64,000 bases of DNA from Candidatus Abyssobacteria bacterium SURF_5 (GTDB lineage: Bacteria; Abyssobacteria; SURF-5), in the NCBI GenBank assembly GCA_003598085.1, contig QZKU01000053.1, forward strand, positions 56,322 through 120,321, read 5' to 3'. The notes beneath the pieces are model-generated. The model worked only from the letters and a program-made list of their open reading frames with translations, had not been told where the DNA came from and made no database searches. Made by a program: the position numbers and the translations under genes. Positions 36,130-45,443 of the stretch are shown here, piece by piece; the stretch's first letter is position 1; each line of letters starts with the position of its first letter.

Positions 36130-37458
36130 ATGAACAGCATGAGACAAGCGATCAGGTTGGAGGCGGACGCCGTAGTGGTGGGAACGGGACCGGGCGGCGC
36201 GAGTGTGGGGCGCGAACTTGCGAAGGCGGGCAAGAAAGTTATCTTTGTCGAGCGCGGTCGGCACCCCGAGCGCGTCGGCAATCACCTCTCAATGATCAAA
36301 TACGTCGACCGGGCGGGGCTGGTGTACTCGGAGGAGGGCCTGAACGTCGTGCGGGCACTCGCAACCGGCGGCTCAACACTTGTCTTTACGGCGACGGCTT
36401 GCCGCCCGCCGTCATGGCTGAAGGATAAGTACGGAATCGATATCACGTATGAGGTCAATGAAACCGAGGAAGAATTAAAACTCGCTCCGCTGCCCGATGA
36501 GTTGCTCGGCCCCGCAAATCTGCGCTTGATGAGCTGCGCCAATGAGCTCGGCTACGAGTGGGAGCCGTTCAAAAAATTCATCGACCCACAGAAGTGCGAG
36601 CAGGGATGCTCCGACTGCATTCTGGGTTGCAAGCGTGGAGCAAAATGGACCGCCGCTGATTACATCGCCGAGGCCGTTCGGCACGGCGCCATCCTGATGA
36701 ACCGGGTCAGAGTGCGAGAGGCGATCATCGAGGATGGCCGCGCTGTCGGCATCAAAGGAAAAAATGCGCAGGGAACACCCGTCGAAATCCGTGGTCGCTG
36801 GGTCATCATCTCGGCCGGCGGCATGGGGACGCCTGAAATCCTGCAGCGGTCGGGTGTGCCTGAGGCCGGCCAGGGCTTCTTCTGCGATCCGCTGCGTATG
36901 GTCTATGGAACTCCGCGCGATAAAGGCATCGGCACCGCCTCTGCTCCCCAGATGTCGGTCGGCACCTACGAGCATCACGTCGAGGACGGCTACATCCTCT
37001 CGCCCATCATCGAACCGCTGTTTCTGTTCGGCGCATCGGTCGGCATGCGAAAGGTGACCGCTCTGCCGCAGTGGGTCAACTACAAGTCGATCCTCGGCAT
37101 CATGGTTAAAATCAAAGACGATATGGGCGGGCGTATCGATCTCGATGGTAAATTCTCGAAGCCGCTCAGCTACGATGACCGCCTCAAACTCGACAAGGGC
37201 ACCCGCGTAGCTGAAAAGATACTCGAAAAGGCGGGTTGCGAAGTCAACGACATCTTCTATTCGGTGGACCGGGGCGCGCATCCCGGCGGAACCGCGCCCA
37301 TCGGGAAAGTGGTCGATGATAATCTGCAGACGCCGGTCGAAAACCTCTATGTGTGTGATGCGAGTGTTATCCCCGAGCCGTGGGGACTGCCGCCCGTGCT
37401 CACCTGCATCGGTTTCGGCAAACGCCTCGCACGCCACCTGCTGGCAACAAAAAATTAG
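36130..37458 (+). CDS. GMC-type FAD-dependent oxidoreductase with CX3CX2CX3C motif
   Basis: The 442-residue protein has the FAD-binding GTGPGGASVGRELAKAG (18-34) and a GMC C-terminal domain (YVCDASVIPEPWGLPP). A cysteine block CEQGCSDCILGC at 156-167, ending in KRGAK, lies in the substrate domain and resembles the metal- or cluster-type motif seen in anaerobe members. Substrate and electron acceptor are unknown. GAAGAGGAGG precedes the ATG, supporting this start over longer in-frame options. It follows cooS by 221 bases. Confidence 0.8.
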   Translation: MNSMRQAIRLEADAVVVGTGPGGASVGRELAKAGKKVIFVERGRHPERVGNHLSMIKYVDRAGLVYSEEGLNVVRALATGGSTLVFTATACRPPSWLKDKYGIDITYEVNETEEELKLAPLPDELLGPANLRLMSCANELGYEWEPFKKFIDPQKCEQGCSDCILGCKRGAKWTAADYIAEAVRHGAILMNRVRVREAIIEDGRAVGIKGKNAQGTPVEIRGRWVIISAGGMGTPEILQRSGVPEAGQGFFCDPLRMVYGTPRDKGIGTASAPQMSVGTYEHHVEDGYILSPIIEPLFLFGASVGMRKVTALPQWVNYKSILGIMVKIKDDMGGRIDLDGKFSKPLSYDDRLKLDKGTRVAEKILEKAGCEVNDIFYSVDRGAHPGGTAPIGKVVDDNLQTPVENLYVCDASVIPEPWGLPPVLTCIGFGKRLARHLLATKN

Positions 37459-37617
37459 CGGCTTTCCAAACTGAACCCGGCGACAAGCCCGGCTCATTCA
37501 CTACAGGAGGGTTGGCAACAGCAGTACGGCGGAAGAGCCGCAACAGCACTGCAGGAGGACCGCAAAAGCAACCGGACTACTCCCGAAACCGACTCGGCAA
37601 CTCCCACTATCCGATAT

Positions 37618-37760
37618 GTCCATGCCGTCCATGCCGTCCATGCCCGTCCGTGTCCGTCCATGCCGTCCGTGTCCGTCCATGCCGTCCATGCCGTCCATAT
37701 CCGTCCATGCCCGTCCATGCCTTCCATGCCGTCCATGCCGTCCGTGTCCGTCCGTGTCCT
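37618..37760. repeat. GTCC-phased short tandem repeat array
   Basis: About 15 units of 9-10 bases, mainly GTCCATGCC with GTCCGTGTCC and GTCCATATCC variants, run from 37618 to 37760. They occupy most of the 305-base gap between the GMC gene and the phosphoesterase, ending four bases before the latter's stop. No coding potential is convincing; reading frames give simple MDG/HGR repeats. The rest of the gap shows nothing else. Confidence 0.9.
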
Positions 37761-37763
37761 CCC

Positions 37764-38369
37764 CTACTCCAGCAGAATGATCTCGAATCGCCGGCTCGTG
37801 AGATCCAGCATCGCACAATAGGAATCTTCAAGGGCGCCGCACGTGAGTATATAGCGGCTTTCCTTATCAAGGCGGTGCGCGACATTCGGCTGAATACCAA
37901 CGTCTTCAACCACGCCGTTCAGTTGCCGGTAGATGCGCGGGTCGTGCGAGTGCCCATTGACAATAATCGGCCATCTCGACGCCTTGATGGTCTCCTCATA
38001 ATTCTGCTCGTCAGTCGGAGCAAACAGTCCGTAAATGCCGCCCGAGGGCGAAAAATGTGTGAAACAAATGTCGCCCTCGATGATCCGCCGCGGCAGCGAT
38101 TGCACATATTGCTTCGTCGTCTCGAGGAATCTTTCGGGATACCGTTTGAAATGGTGCATCACTAGCGAGTATTCATGGTTTCCCATGACACCGCGTATCC
38201 TGTTCTCAATCAGCAAGGAAATGCACTCGTCCACCGTGTCCGGCCGTAACGTGTCGGCGACATCGCCAAGCTGAAGAATTTCATCCGCGTGACGCTCTTT
38301 CAGAACAGCGATCCCTTTCCGAAGTTTGTCCGATAATCCGTGACTATCCGCCAAAATTCCAAAAAGCAC
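37764..38369 (-). CDS. Calcineurin-like phosphoesterase (YfcE/MJ0936 type)
   Basis: The 201-residue protein has the metal-binding motifs of the family: ADSHG near the N-terminus, LGDVADT, MGNHEYS, THFSPSGG and NGHSHDPR. These supply the two-metal site of metallophosphoesterases of the YfcE type, which hydrolyse small phosphodiesters. The natural substrate is not predictable. No partner gene; the repeat array abuts its 3' end. Confidence 0.9.
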   Translation of the reverse strand: MLFGILADSHGLSDKLRKGIAVLKERHADEILQLGDVADTLRPDTVDECISLLIENRIRGVMGNHEYSLVMHHFKRYPERFLETTKQYVQSLPRRIIEGDICFTHFSPSGGIYGLFAPTDEQNYEETIKASRWPIIVNGHSHDPRIYRQLNGVVEDVGIQPNVAHRLDKESRYILTCGALEDSYCAMLDLTSRRFEIILLE

Positions 38370-38782
38370 GGTGGATAATCCTTTCTAAAAATACAGGAAG
38401 CCCTGAAAACACCACTTGTAGTCTATCGCATCTGAAGTTGATTATGCCATTTTTTATGACCGGTGGTATAGACATCTTGCCTCTGGCTCTCCAAGTAAGA
38501 GGCTTACTTCGCACTAGATTCTAATCTCATTCCGGCACTGTGTCAAAGGCAGCGCGAGATCCTTTGAAAGCCGCTCAGGTTTGACCAAATTTGGTTTCAG
38601 ACAAAAGAGGGGGCCTCCAGCAAAATCGGGAAATATGCAGTGATTTCTTGTGCTAAACTTGTGGTAAAATAGTATAGAGGGAAGTGGTCGAATTTCTCTT
38701 CCCATTGAATGTTTTGCTGAGGGTGGCGTCTAAGTCTTGAAGAACCTCAAGAGCCTTGGAACTGTGAAAGGGGGGGACCCCC
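38370..38782. other. Intergenic region between divergent genes
   Basis: No gene was recognised. It must hold the promoters of the phosphoesterase and of the FecR/YXW-rich protein. A run TTGTGCTAAACTTGTGG followed by TAAAAT near 38648-38670 may be a promoter, but the spacing is poor. The last bases form the G/C hairpin at the FecR-gene start. Confidence 0.5.
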
Positions 38783-38785
38783 ATG
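38770..38785 (+). promoter_or_regulatory. Ribosome binding site within a G/C hairpin
   Basis: A run of seven G (38770-38776) is followed by A and five C (38778-38782) directly before the ATG at 38783. The G-run is the only Shine-Dalgarno-like sequence and can pair with the C-run as a five-bp stem (loop GGA), so the site could be masked. Confidence 0.55.
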
Positions 38786-41461
38786 AGCGCCCAAACACCA
38801 CCTAAAAGTATAAGACGTATGGCTTTAGCAGCTTTTCTTGCTTTCCTATTAGTGGCTTTTCTGGCAGCCGGAGAACCTGCCTTCGCTCAATCCGAAGCCG
38901 ATCCATCGGACGTTGGCCGGATCAGCCAGGTCATCGACAACGCTTTTATCCTCGCAAAAGATGACGTGGACTGGAGTTACGCTGAGCCAAACCTCATCGT
39001 CGAGCAGGGTGACCTGCTCCAGACCGATGAGACCGGCAGGGCCGAACTCCAGTTCCAGGGTCAAATGATTTTCCGGATAGGTGAGAATACTCGTATCGCT
39101 GTCGTTGAGATCGGCGACACCACAGTCGTCGGGATGGATAACGGGCGCGCATATCTGCGGATCGGCGACGGGCTGAGCGGATCGAAGCAGTTTCTGCTTA
39201 CATTCGCTTCCGGCCAAATCGTGGCGCGTGAACCCGCGCTCGCCCGAATCGATCTTGCCGAGGACGGCTCGGCGGAGATAAACGTCATACGCGGCTCAGT
39301 CGAAGTCGAGTCGCTGTCCGAAGGTTTGCGCGAGGTTGCGGCGCGCGAGCGCGCCGTCATAGCAGCCGACGGACGCATCGAGCTGACCGAATACAACCTG
39401 GCGCGACAGGATGAATTCGACCGGTGGAATGAAGAGCGCGATATCGCGCTCTCAACGTATCGACGGCCGGAACACCTCGCACAAGACGTAGTCGGCCAAG
39501 AGGACCTGGACGGCTACGGCGAATGGGTCTATAGCGACAGGTACAACAGCTACGGCTGGCAGCCGTACGTCGTCGAGACGTGGCAACCTTACTACTACGG
39601 CCACTGGTACCGCAGCCCTTATTATGGATGGACGTGGATTCCGCAGGAGCCTTGGGGGTACGTCACCTACCACTACGGCTCATGGAACTATGACCCTTAC
39701 TACGGCTGGGTCTGGATTCCCGGCTACGCCTGGCGGCCCGCCTACGCGCATTGGGTCTGGTACGATGGCTACATTGGGTGGGCTCCTTTGAATTATTACG
39801 GATATCCGGTCATAACCACTTACCCGTATCACATAACTTCGTTCTCAACCGGCTACATAGATTTCTTCTCCTTCACGTTCGTGTTCAGCGACCATTTCCA
39901 TCATCATGATCATCACTTCTTCTTCCGTGATCACCATCGTCACCGCGATTTCGACCACGATAAGGATCGTCATGGCGACCGCGACCGGCACAAAGACTTT
40001 GACCGTGTCGACAAGGATTATGACAGACTGCGGAAGGATTATAACAAGTTTCGCGATCAGCACCCCCGCGGCAAAGACCGCGACGACCGTGACTTCAGGC
40101 ATCTCGCCGACAAAGACGGGAAATTTGCCGCCTTCAAGCCGGACGGAACCGTTCGCCACGTGAAGGATCTCGATAAGGAGAAATTTGACAAGTCGTTCCG
40201 CAAAGGCAAATCCGCCGCAACCAGGACGGATTACACCGAATTCCTGAAGGAGAACCGGTCTGTCGCGAGAAAAGTGGCTGAACTCCAAAAGCATCAGAAA
40301 ATTCAAACCGCAGCGTTCTCGCCGCAGTTGCCGCGAAAATCCGCCCTCGATCAGTTCCAGAAGCTCGACTTCCGCAAGTCCGTGGCGGAAAACAGGAAAC
40401 GAACGGGACGAGACCGCATGACCACCGAGACCGGCGCGCCCGAAATCAGGCGGCAAAGGGATAATGATCGCAACATTCCTCGGCTGCAGGATGAGAGGAT
40501 TCGCGGCAGCGAGCGCCCCGAGCGCAAAAGCGAGCCACCCGAAACTCTGCAGCGCAAAATGGATGATACCAATGCTCGCCGATCCGTCGAGCGAAATGAC
40601 CGAATCGAGCGCTTCCGCGAGACGGCCGCACAAAGAACCGGAAACAATGCCCTGAGAAACGCCCCCGGTGGCGCTGGAAATGCTATGCCTTCGCCCGCCC
40701 AACAGAAAGCTGCACGGGCGCTCAAGGCAACACGACAGACCTCTTCCAGCGGGCCGGTAAAGGCATCAGAAGTGCGGAAGCCGGCTCAGGCGGAAATGCA
40801 ACAGAGGAGGGAAGCCGCGGTCGCCGCCGCAAAAGAGCGCCTCATGAGAGCGCGCGAGCAACAGCAGATTCAGCGGCAGGATATCGAGCGATTTAATCCG
40901 CCGACTCAGAGACTGAATGAGAGGCCAAACGCCGGCCGCAAATCCGTTCCCACTCCGGCGATCGAACGCAGAGACGCAGGCCCGCAGCGCCGGGAACAAG
41001 CGGCTGCAATTCAACAACGAGTTGTTCCGAGTCCACCCGCACAAAACCAAAAAATCGATAACATGCGCCGGCCGCCTCAACCGAACGCTTCAATTCAGCA
41101 GAAACGCTCTGTTCCGGATTTGCCCGCCAATCGGGTGCGCGATGTAAAACGCCCGCAACAGCCGCAAGTCCAAATGTCCCCTCGGCAATTTCAACCGGCT
41201 CAGGTGAGACCTGATCGCCAGATGCGTGCGCTGCAGGCGCCCGCTTTCACGCCCGCTCCCGCTCCACAAAGGGAAATAAGGCAGGCTCGACCGCAAATAC
41301 AGCGCGAGCAGCCTCGAGCATTCAACCAGCAAATACGGCGGAATGATTTCCCTGCGGCCGCGCGGCAAAAAATCCAGAATCAGCCGAACATTCAGAGAAG
41401 CGATGCAATCAGGAGCCACGGCGGCGGCAGACCGGGCAGATCAGGCAGAGCCGGCAGGTAG
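38783..41461 (+). CDS. Secreted FecR-domain protein with Tyr/Trp-rich DUF6600-like region
   Basis: The 892-residue protein has a signal peptide (about residues 1-35), a FecR domain (about 55-180, LLQTDETGRAELQFQGQMIFRIGENT), and an aromatic region (about 245-375) with repeats such as GWTWIPQEPWGYVTYHYGSW of the DUF6600 type. A His/Asp-rich segment (HHHDHHFFFRDHHRHRDFDHD) and a long Gln/Arg-rich disordered tail follow. Related proteins are exported and lack known function. The His/Asp segment suggests metal binding. Confidence 0.82.
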   Translation: MSAQTPPKSIRRMALAAFLAFLLVAFLAAGEPAFAQSEADPSDVGRISQVIDNAFILAKDDVDWSYAEPNLIVEQGDLLQTDETGRAELQFQGQMIFRIGENTRIAVVEIGDTTVVGMDNGRAYLRIGDGLSGSKQFLLTFASGQIVAREPALARIDLAEDGSAEINVIRGSVEVESLSEGLREVAARERAVIAADGRIELTEYNLARQDEFDRWNEERDIALSTYRRPEHLAQDVVGQEDLDGYGEWVYSDRYNSYGWQPYVVETWQPYYYGHWYRSPYYGWTWIPQEPWGYVTYHYGSWNYDPYYGWVWIPGYAWRPAYAHWVWYDGYIGWAPLNYYGYPVITTYPYHITSFSTGYIDFFSFTFVFSDHFHHHDHHFFFRDHHRHRDFDHDKDRHGDRDRHKDFDRVDKDYDRLRKDYNKFRDQHPRGKDRDDRDFRHLADKDGKFAAFKPDGTVRHVKDLDKEKFDKSFRKGKSAATRTDYTEFLKENRSVARKVAELQKHQKIQTAAFSPQLPRKSALDQFQKLDFRKSVAENRKRTGRDRMTTETGAPEIRRQRDNDRNIPRLQDERIRGSERPERKSEPPETLQRKMDDTNARRSVERNDRIERFRETAAQRTGNNALRNAPGGAGNAMPSPAQQKAARALKATRQTSSSGPVKASEVRKPAQAEMQQRREAAVAAAKERLMRAREQQQIQRQDIERFNPPTQRLNERPNAGRKSVPTPAIERRDAGPQRREQAAAIQQRVVPSPPAQNQKIDNMRRPPQPNASIQQKRSVPDLPANRVRDVKRPQQPQVQMSPRQFQPAQVRPDRQMRALQAPAFTPAPAPQREIRQARPQIQREQPRAFNQQIRRNDFPAAARQKIQNQPNIQRSDAIRSHGGGRPGRSGRAGR

Positions 41462-41663
41462 TGAAACCGCAACCACCTCTCCTGGCGGCAGCGGCATTCT
41501 CCTAATGCAGAATCCGCTGCCGCCTTCTCATAAGGATATTCGTCCTTGCCGCAATAGAAGTCGATCTACCTTGAATACGCTGCCGCCATTCCAGCAAAAG
41601 CTCCGCCTTTTTGATATATTGAAATAGAAAGGAACCCGCCGCATTCCCGAAGCAGGAGGATAC

Positions 41664-43028
41664 TTGTCGCAACGATTCTGGCGCATCGAGAATCAAGCGC
41701 AAAACATTTCGAGCGCGTCCCGCCAAAACTACTGGTTCGCCTCAGTTAACCTGGACAACCAGCCGCTTAATCCAGCCCTCGATCGACAGATAACAGCCGA
41801 CGTTTGTATCATCGGCGGCGGTTTCACCGGCCTCGCCGCAGCATATCATTTGGCAACCAATAACCCCGAAAAAAAGATCGTGCTGCTCGAAGCCGTTTGC
41901 TGCGGATACGGCGCCAGCGGCCGCAGCGGCGGATTTGCCGATACCGGCGTCCATAATCTCTGGCAAATCTATGAGAATGAAGGACCCGAAAAGGCGCGCG
42001 AAGTGTACGACATAACCCTCGAAGGACTGGAGACCATTCGCCATTTTGTACAGGCGCATGGCGTGGATTGCGATTTTGCGTCCAACGGCTCAATCGAGCT
42101 CGCCAACGAACCGTCGCACCTCGAGGAACTCGAGGAAGAGAGAAAACTGCATGAGCAACTCGGCCTCCAGGCCCGCTTGCTGGATAAGACCGAATTACAG
42201 AAAATGATCAAGTCCGACCGCTACGTCGGGGGGCTACGGTATCCGTACGGCGCGTCCGTTAATCCGTTCAAGCTTGCGCGCGGTATGAAGCGCGTGGTCG
42301 AGGAGAAAGGCGTCGAGATTTTTGAAAAGTCACCGGTGCGCCGCATCCGCTTCGGGAATCGACCGGCCGCAATCTCCGAGTTGGGGCACGTAAACGCGCA
42401 GGCGCTCGTCATCGCCACCGACAGCTATTCGCCCTCGCTCGGCCTCTTCAAGCGGCGCGTGATCCCGATGTGCGCGTACGTCATCGCGACGGCGCCGCTG
42501 AGCCCGAAGCAACTCGACTCCATTGGCTGGGCCGGCCGCGAAAAGCTTTCCGACCTCAAGCCTGTCTTCGATTATTTCCACCTCACGCCCGAGGGCCGCA
42601 TCGTTTTCGGCGGCGCGGGGCTGAGATACCGCTTCGGCGGACGCATCTGCACGCAAGCGCATAATCCTACTATCAAGGAAATCAAGAGAACCCTGTTCGA
42701 CGTATTCCCTCAACTCAGCGGGCTGGAGATACCCTACGGATGGGGCGGCACGCTCGGCATGTCCTACGATTTTCTTCCGTCCGTCGGAACGATCGGTGAC
42801 CACCGCAACATTTTCTATGCCGTCGCCTACAGCGGAGAAGGCACCGTCCTCACACAGGTCGCCGGAAAAATCATCAATCACCTCTACCGAAAGGAAGAAA
42901 ACCGCCTCACGCGCCTGTTCCTCGTCAACAAGCCGATCCCGCGCGTCTGGCCCGAGCCCTTCCGCTATCTCGGCATCCTCGGCTACAAGTTCTACTATAA
43001 GCACTACGGCCGCCGCCCGCGACGGTAA
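41664..43028 (+). CDS. FAD-dependent oxidoreductase, DAO/PuuB-like
   Basis: The 454-residue protein has the FAD motif CIIGGGFTGLAAAYHLA (about 50-66), ATDSYSPSLGLFKRRVIPMCAYVIAT, and EIPYGWGGTLGMSYDFLPSVG near the C-terminus, which resemble gamma-glutamylputrescine oxidase and other DAO-family amine oxidases. It may oxidise an amino acid or polyamine derivative; the substrate is unknown. The TTG start is preceded by CAGGAGGATAC, a strong ribosome binding site. Confidence 0.87.
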   Translation: MSQRFWRIENQAQNISSASRQNYWFASVNLDNQPLNPALDRQITADVCIIGGGFTGLAAAYHLATNNPEKKIVLLEAVCCGYGASGRSGGFADTGVHNLWQIYENEGPEKAREVYDITLEGLETIRHFVQAHGVDCDFASNGSIELANEPSHLEELEEERKLHEQLGLQARLLDKTELQKMIKSDRYVGGLRYPYGASVNPFKLARGMKRVVEEKGVEIFEKSPVRRIRFGNRPAAISELGHVNAQALVIATDSYSPSLGLFKRRVIPMCAYVIATAPLSPKQLDSIGWAGREKLSDLKPVFDYFHLTPEGRIVFGGAGLRYRFGGRICTQAHNPTIKEIKRTLFDVFPQLSGLEIPYGWGGTLGMSYDFLPSVGTIGDHRNIFYAVAYSGEGTVLTQVAGKIINHLYRKEENRLTRLFLVNKPIPRVWPEPFRYLGILGYKFYYKHYGRRPRR

Positions 43029-43151
43029 AGAAGCATGCTGCGTAGATGACGCAGATTCGCATCGCGTGAAGCGCGTGACCTCGCTACGCTCAGCGGTCGT
43101 TCGACTATGATGGTACCGCGCCCTGGCGGGATCATGCCGCGGCGACACTCC

Positions 43152-43205
43152 GCAAAATACTTCTGCAAAATACTTCTTGACATCACGGGGTGAGCGTGGT
43201 AGACT
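43152..43205 (+). promoter_or_regulatory. Promoter of the cold-shock gene with 13-bp tandem repeat
   Basis: TTGACA (43177-43182) and TAGACT (43200-43205) are 17 bases apart. GCAAAATACTTCT occurs twice back to back (43152-43164 and 43165-43177), its last base shared with the -35 element. The transcript would begin about 130 bases before the coding start. Confidence 0.65.
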
Positions 43206-43256
43206 TCTTCTAGAGTAAGGCTCTTGTAAACAAAAACGAACTAGCAAATCGGTTTA

Positions 43257-43295
43257 GGTCCATAGGAGTTTTGAATCGCTCTTATGGGCTTTTTT
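43257..43295 (+). terminator. Intrinsic terminator inside the cold-shock leader
   Basis: A stem of about 12 bp (CCATAGGAG at 43260-43268 with CTCTTATGG at 43279-43287, extended by GG/GC wobbles) with a ten-base loop is followed by six T (43290-43295). It lies between the promoter at 43177-43205 and the ATG at 43341. Confidence 0.65.
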
Positions 43296-43340
43296 GTTTC
43301 TGTGCGCACTGCTCAATTCTGACGAAGGAGGTGAATGTGA

Positions 43341-43541
43341 ATGCCGGAAGGAACCGTGAAGTGGTTTAACGACCGCAAGGGTTTTGGTTTCATTACCCAG
43401 GATAACGGGCCAGACGTTTTCGTGCACCACGAGGCCATCAAAGGTAGTGGTTTCAAATCTCTTGCTGAGAACGACCGCGTCCGTTTCGAGACGCTTAGCG
43501 GCCCGAAAGGGCTGAAAGCGGAGAACGTCGAGAAACTGTAA
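43341..43541 (+). CDS. Cold-shock (CspA-family) RNA-binding protein
   Basis: The 66-residue protein is a complete [23 protein letters not shown] contains RNP1 (KGFGFI) and DVFVHHEAI contains RNP2. It binds single-stranded nucleic acid as an RNA chaperone. GAAGGAGGTGAA lies 5-10 bases before the ATG. A terminator and promoter precede it and a strong terminator follows, so it is monocistronic. Confidence 0.96.
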   Translation: MPEGTVKWFNDRKGFGFITQDNGPDVFVHHEAIKGSGFKSLAENDRVRFETLSGPKGLKAENVEKL

Positions 43542-43926
43542 GTTTTCATTTTTATAGTTTATCTACGCAAGCCCCGCATCGATCAATCGGTTGATGCGGG
43601 GTTCCTTTATTTTCAACGGCTGCGATGAGAGACGAATTAAATTCATCTTCCCCAAGCCCCCTGGCTCTGACCGGAACGGGACATGATCAGGTATCGTGAT
43701 CCCGGAAAAGCGCGGTTTTGCGATTACGGAATGAAAGCGATACGCGTTATATATGCTTAAAGTTAATCATCCACTTCCAAAATTGCAACTGCTGAAGGAG
43801 AATTTCTTGACATAATGCAAAAGAATATGTTAAAAAAGCTCAATTTGGCGCCGGAGATTCCCATTAGACCTTTCTTTCACTCCGGCTTTACCATTAGCTG
43901 ATTGGATAAAAAAGGAGTGACAAATA
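43542..43926. other. Intergenic region after the cold-shock gene
   Basis: It contains the cold-shock terminator, no gene, and a weak promoter-like TTGACA (43807-43812) with TTAAAA 17 bases downstream, about 90 bases before the beta-helix gene. Confidence 0.5.
43572..43606 (+). terminator. Rho-independent terminator of the cold-shock gene
   Basis: CCCCGCATC (43572-43580) pairs with GATGCGGGG (43593-43601) around a 12-base loop, followed by a T-rich tract. Confidence 0.85.
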
Positions 43927-45423
43927 ATGAAGAAGGCGTTCGCTCTCGTATTTATTCTTTTCTGTTCCATGCCCCTGAATGCGCTTGCGGACACTTTCAA
44001 TGTGTCAACGGTAGCGCAGTTGGAGGGTGCTTTGACCGCCGCGGGAGCCAATGGAACAAACGACTCTATCCTGTTGGCCGCAGGGACCTATACCGTTACC
44101 GGCTCGCTCGCGTACATGCCAGCGGCCTCCGAAAATAAGTCCATCGTCATCCGGGGAGCCGGCGCAGGCTCGTCAATATTGGATTTTGGAGGCGTGACCG
44201 GGGGCCTGGCGGTTTATCTGGCCGATCTGACCGACGACTCGAGCGCCCATGTCCTCGTGAGAGGCATCACATTTCAGCACGCGATCGAAGGCAGTTTTTA
44301 TGGCGGGTTGTACGTCGAAACGAAGCTGGCAAATGTAACGGTCGAAGGGTGCGAATTCAGAAACAACACCTCCGGCTACGGCGGAGGAGCCTATTTCGAC
44401 ACCGCCGGCGGCACAATCTCGATTGCGAACTGCGTTTTCGTCGACAATACCGCCCAGTTTGGCGTCGGCGGCGGCACACTCGTGGACTCCGGCGGCGGGC
44501 CAATAGTTCTTTCGAACAATATCTTCAGCGGTAACTGGGCCGAGGAGGATGGCGGCGGCGCTTATCTGTACACGCTCAATGACAGCATAACAGTAACAAA
44601 CAATTCGTTCGCCGGCAACTATACTCACGACAGGGGCGCCGGCCTGTTTGTCTGGATGGCATGGGAGCCCGGTTGCGCCGGATACATCTACAATACGATC
44701 AGCCGCGGAAACAGCGGCGCCTTATACGGCGGTCGCGACATTTACATAAATGATACCAAAGACGACATCACCGGCTATCCTGTTTACCTTTACAACAACG
44801 ACTTCTCGATCTTCGATACAAATTGCGAAAGTCGTCTTGGATGCACTCCTCAAATTGTTGCGGCAGGTAATATCGATGCTGACCCGCTGTTCCTGAATGC
44901 AGCCGCCGATGACCTGCACCTGACCGACGCATCCCCCTGCAGGGATGCCGGAACAAACAGCGCGCCCTGGCTGCTTGCAAAAGACTTTGAGAAGGATGCC
45001 AGGATCATAAACGGAACAGTCGACATCGGCGCTGATGAGTTCGCGCTGTCGATCTTCCCTCTTGCCGACATCAAGGCAAACGGATCGGACGGACCTCTCA
45101 CGGTCTCGTCAGGAACCCGGATCACGGTCACCGTTTCGCTGGATGCCGGCGCCTATGGCGGCGACTCTGCCGATTGGTGGCTTCTTGCCGAAACTCCCAA
45201 GGGGCCGGTGCGGTATGATTATGCCACAAAATCATGGGTGGCCGGAACCGCACCCAGCCATCAGGGACAGCTCGCAGACTTGAACCCGGTCCAAGTATTG
45301 GACACGACAAATCTGCCGCCCGGACTGTATGCCATTCAGTTCGGCGTGGACCTCGTCATGAATGGAGTGTTCGATTCCGACCAATTCCATGGCGACATAC
45401 TCTCGCTCGAAGTAACCGACTAG
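43927..45423 (+). CDS. Secreted right-handed beta-helix protein
   Basis: The 498-residue protein has a signal peptide (about residues 1-22, NALA|D). A parallel beta-helix follows (about 70-330), with repeats such as NVTVEGCEFRNNTSGYGGGAYF and ISIANCVFVDNTAQFGVGGG, and IDADPLFLNAAADDLHLTDASPCRDAGTN near residue 317. This last stretch is the marker of 'choice-of-anchor Q' or polymorphic-repeat proteins. A C-terminal beta-sandwich-like region of about 120 residues completes it. The function may be polysaccharide binding or surface adhesion. AAAAAGGAGTG precedes the ATG. Confidence 0.82.
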   Translation: MKKAFALVFILFCSMPLNALADTFNVSTVAQLEGALTAAGANGTNDSILLAAGTYTVTGSLAYMPAASENKSIVIRGAGAGSSILDFGGVTGGLAVYLADLTDDSSAHVLVRGITFQHAIEGSFYGGLYVETKLANVTVEGCEFRNNTSGYGGGAYFDTAGGTISIANCVFVDNTAQFGVGGGTLVDSGGGPIVLSNNIFSGNWAEEDGGGAYLYTLNDSITVTNNSFAGNYTHDRGAGLFVWMAWEPGCAGYIYNTISRGNSGALYGGRDIYINDTKDDITGYPVYLYNNDFSIFDTNCESRLGCTPQIVAAGNIDADPLFLNAAADDLHLTDASPCRDAGTNSAPWLLAKDFEKDARIINGTVDIGADEFALSIFPLADIKANGSDGPLTVSSGTRITVTVSLDAGAYGGDSADWWLLAETPKGPVRYDYATKSWVAGTAPSHQGQLADLNPVQVLDTTNLPPGLYAIQFGVDLVMNGVFDSDQFHGDILSLEVTD

Positions 45424-45443
45424 CGCGGCGCCTCTCTCGCCGA

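Noticed and set aside
37618..37760. Possible CRISPR array or repeat-coding gene
   Set aside because: Units of 9-10 bases without spacers; the MDG/HGR frames lack a start signal.
42330..43247. Minus-strand open frame (305 codons)
   Set aside because: Antisense to the DAO-type oxidoreductase and its downstream gap; no family resemblance.
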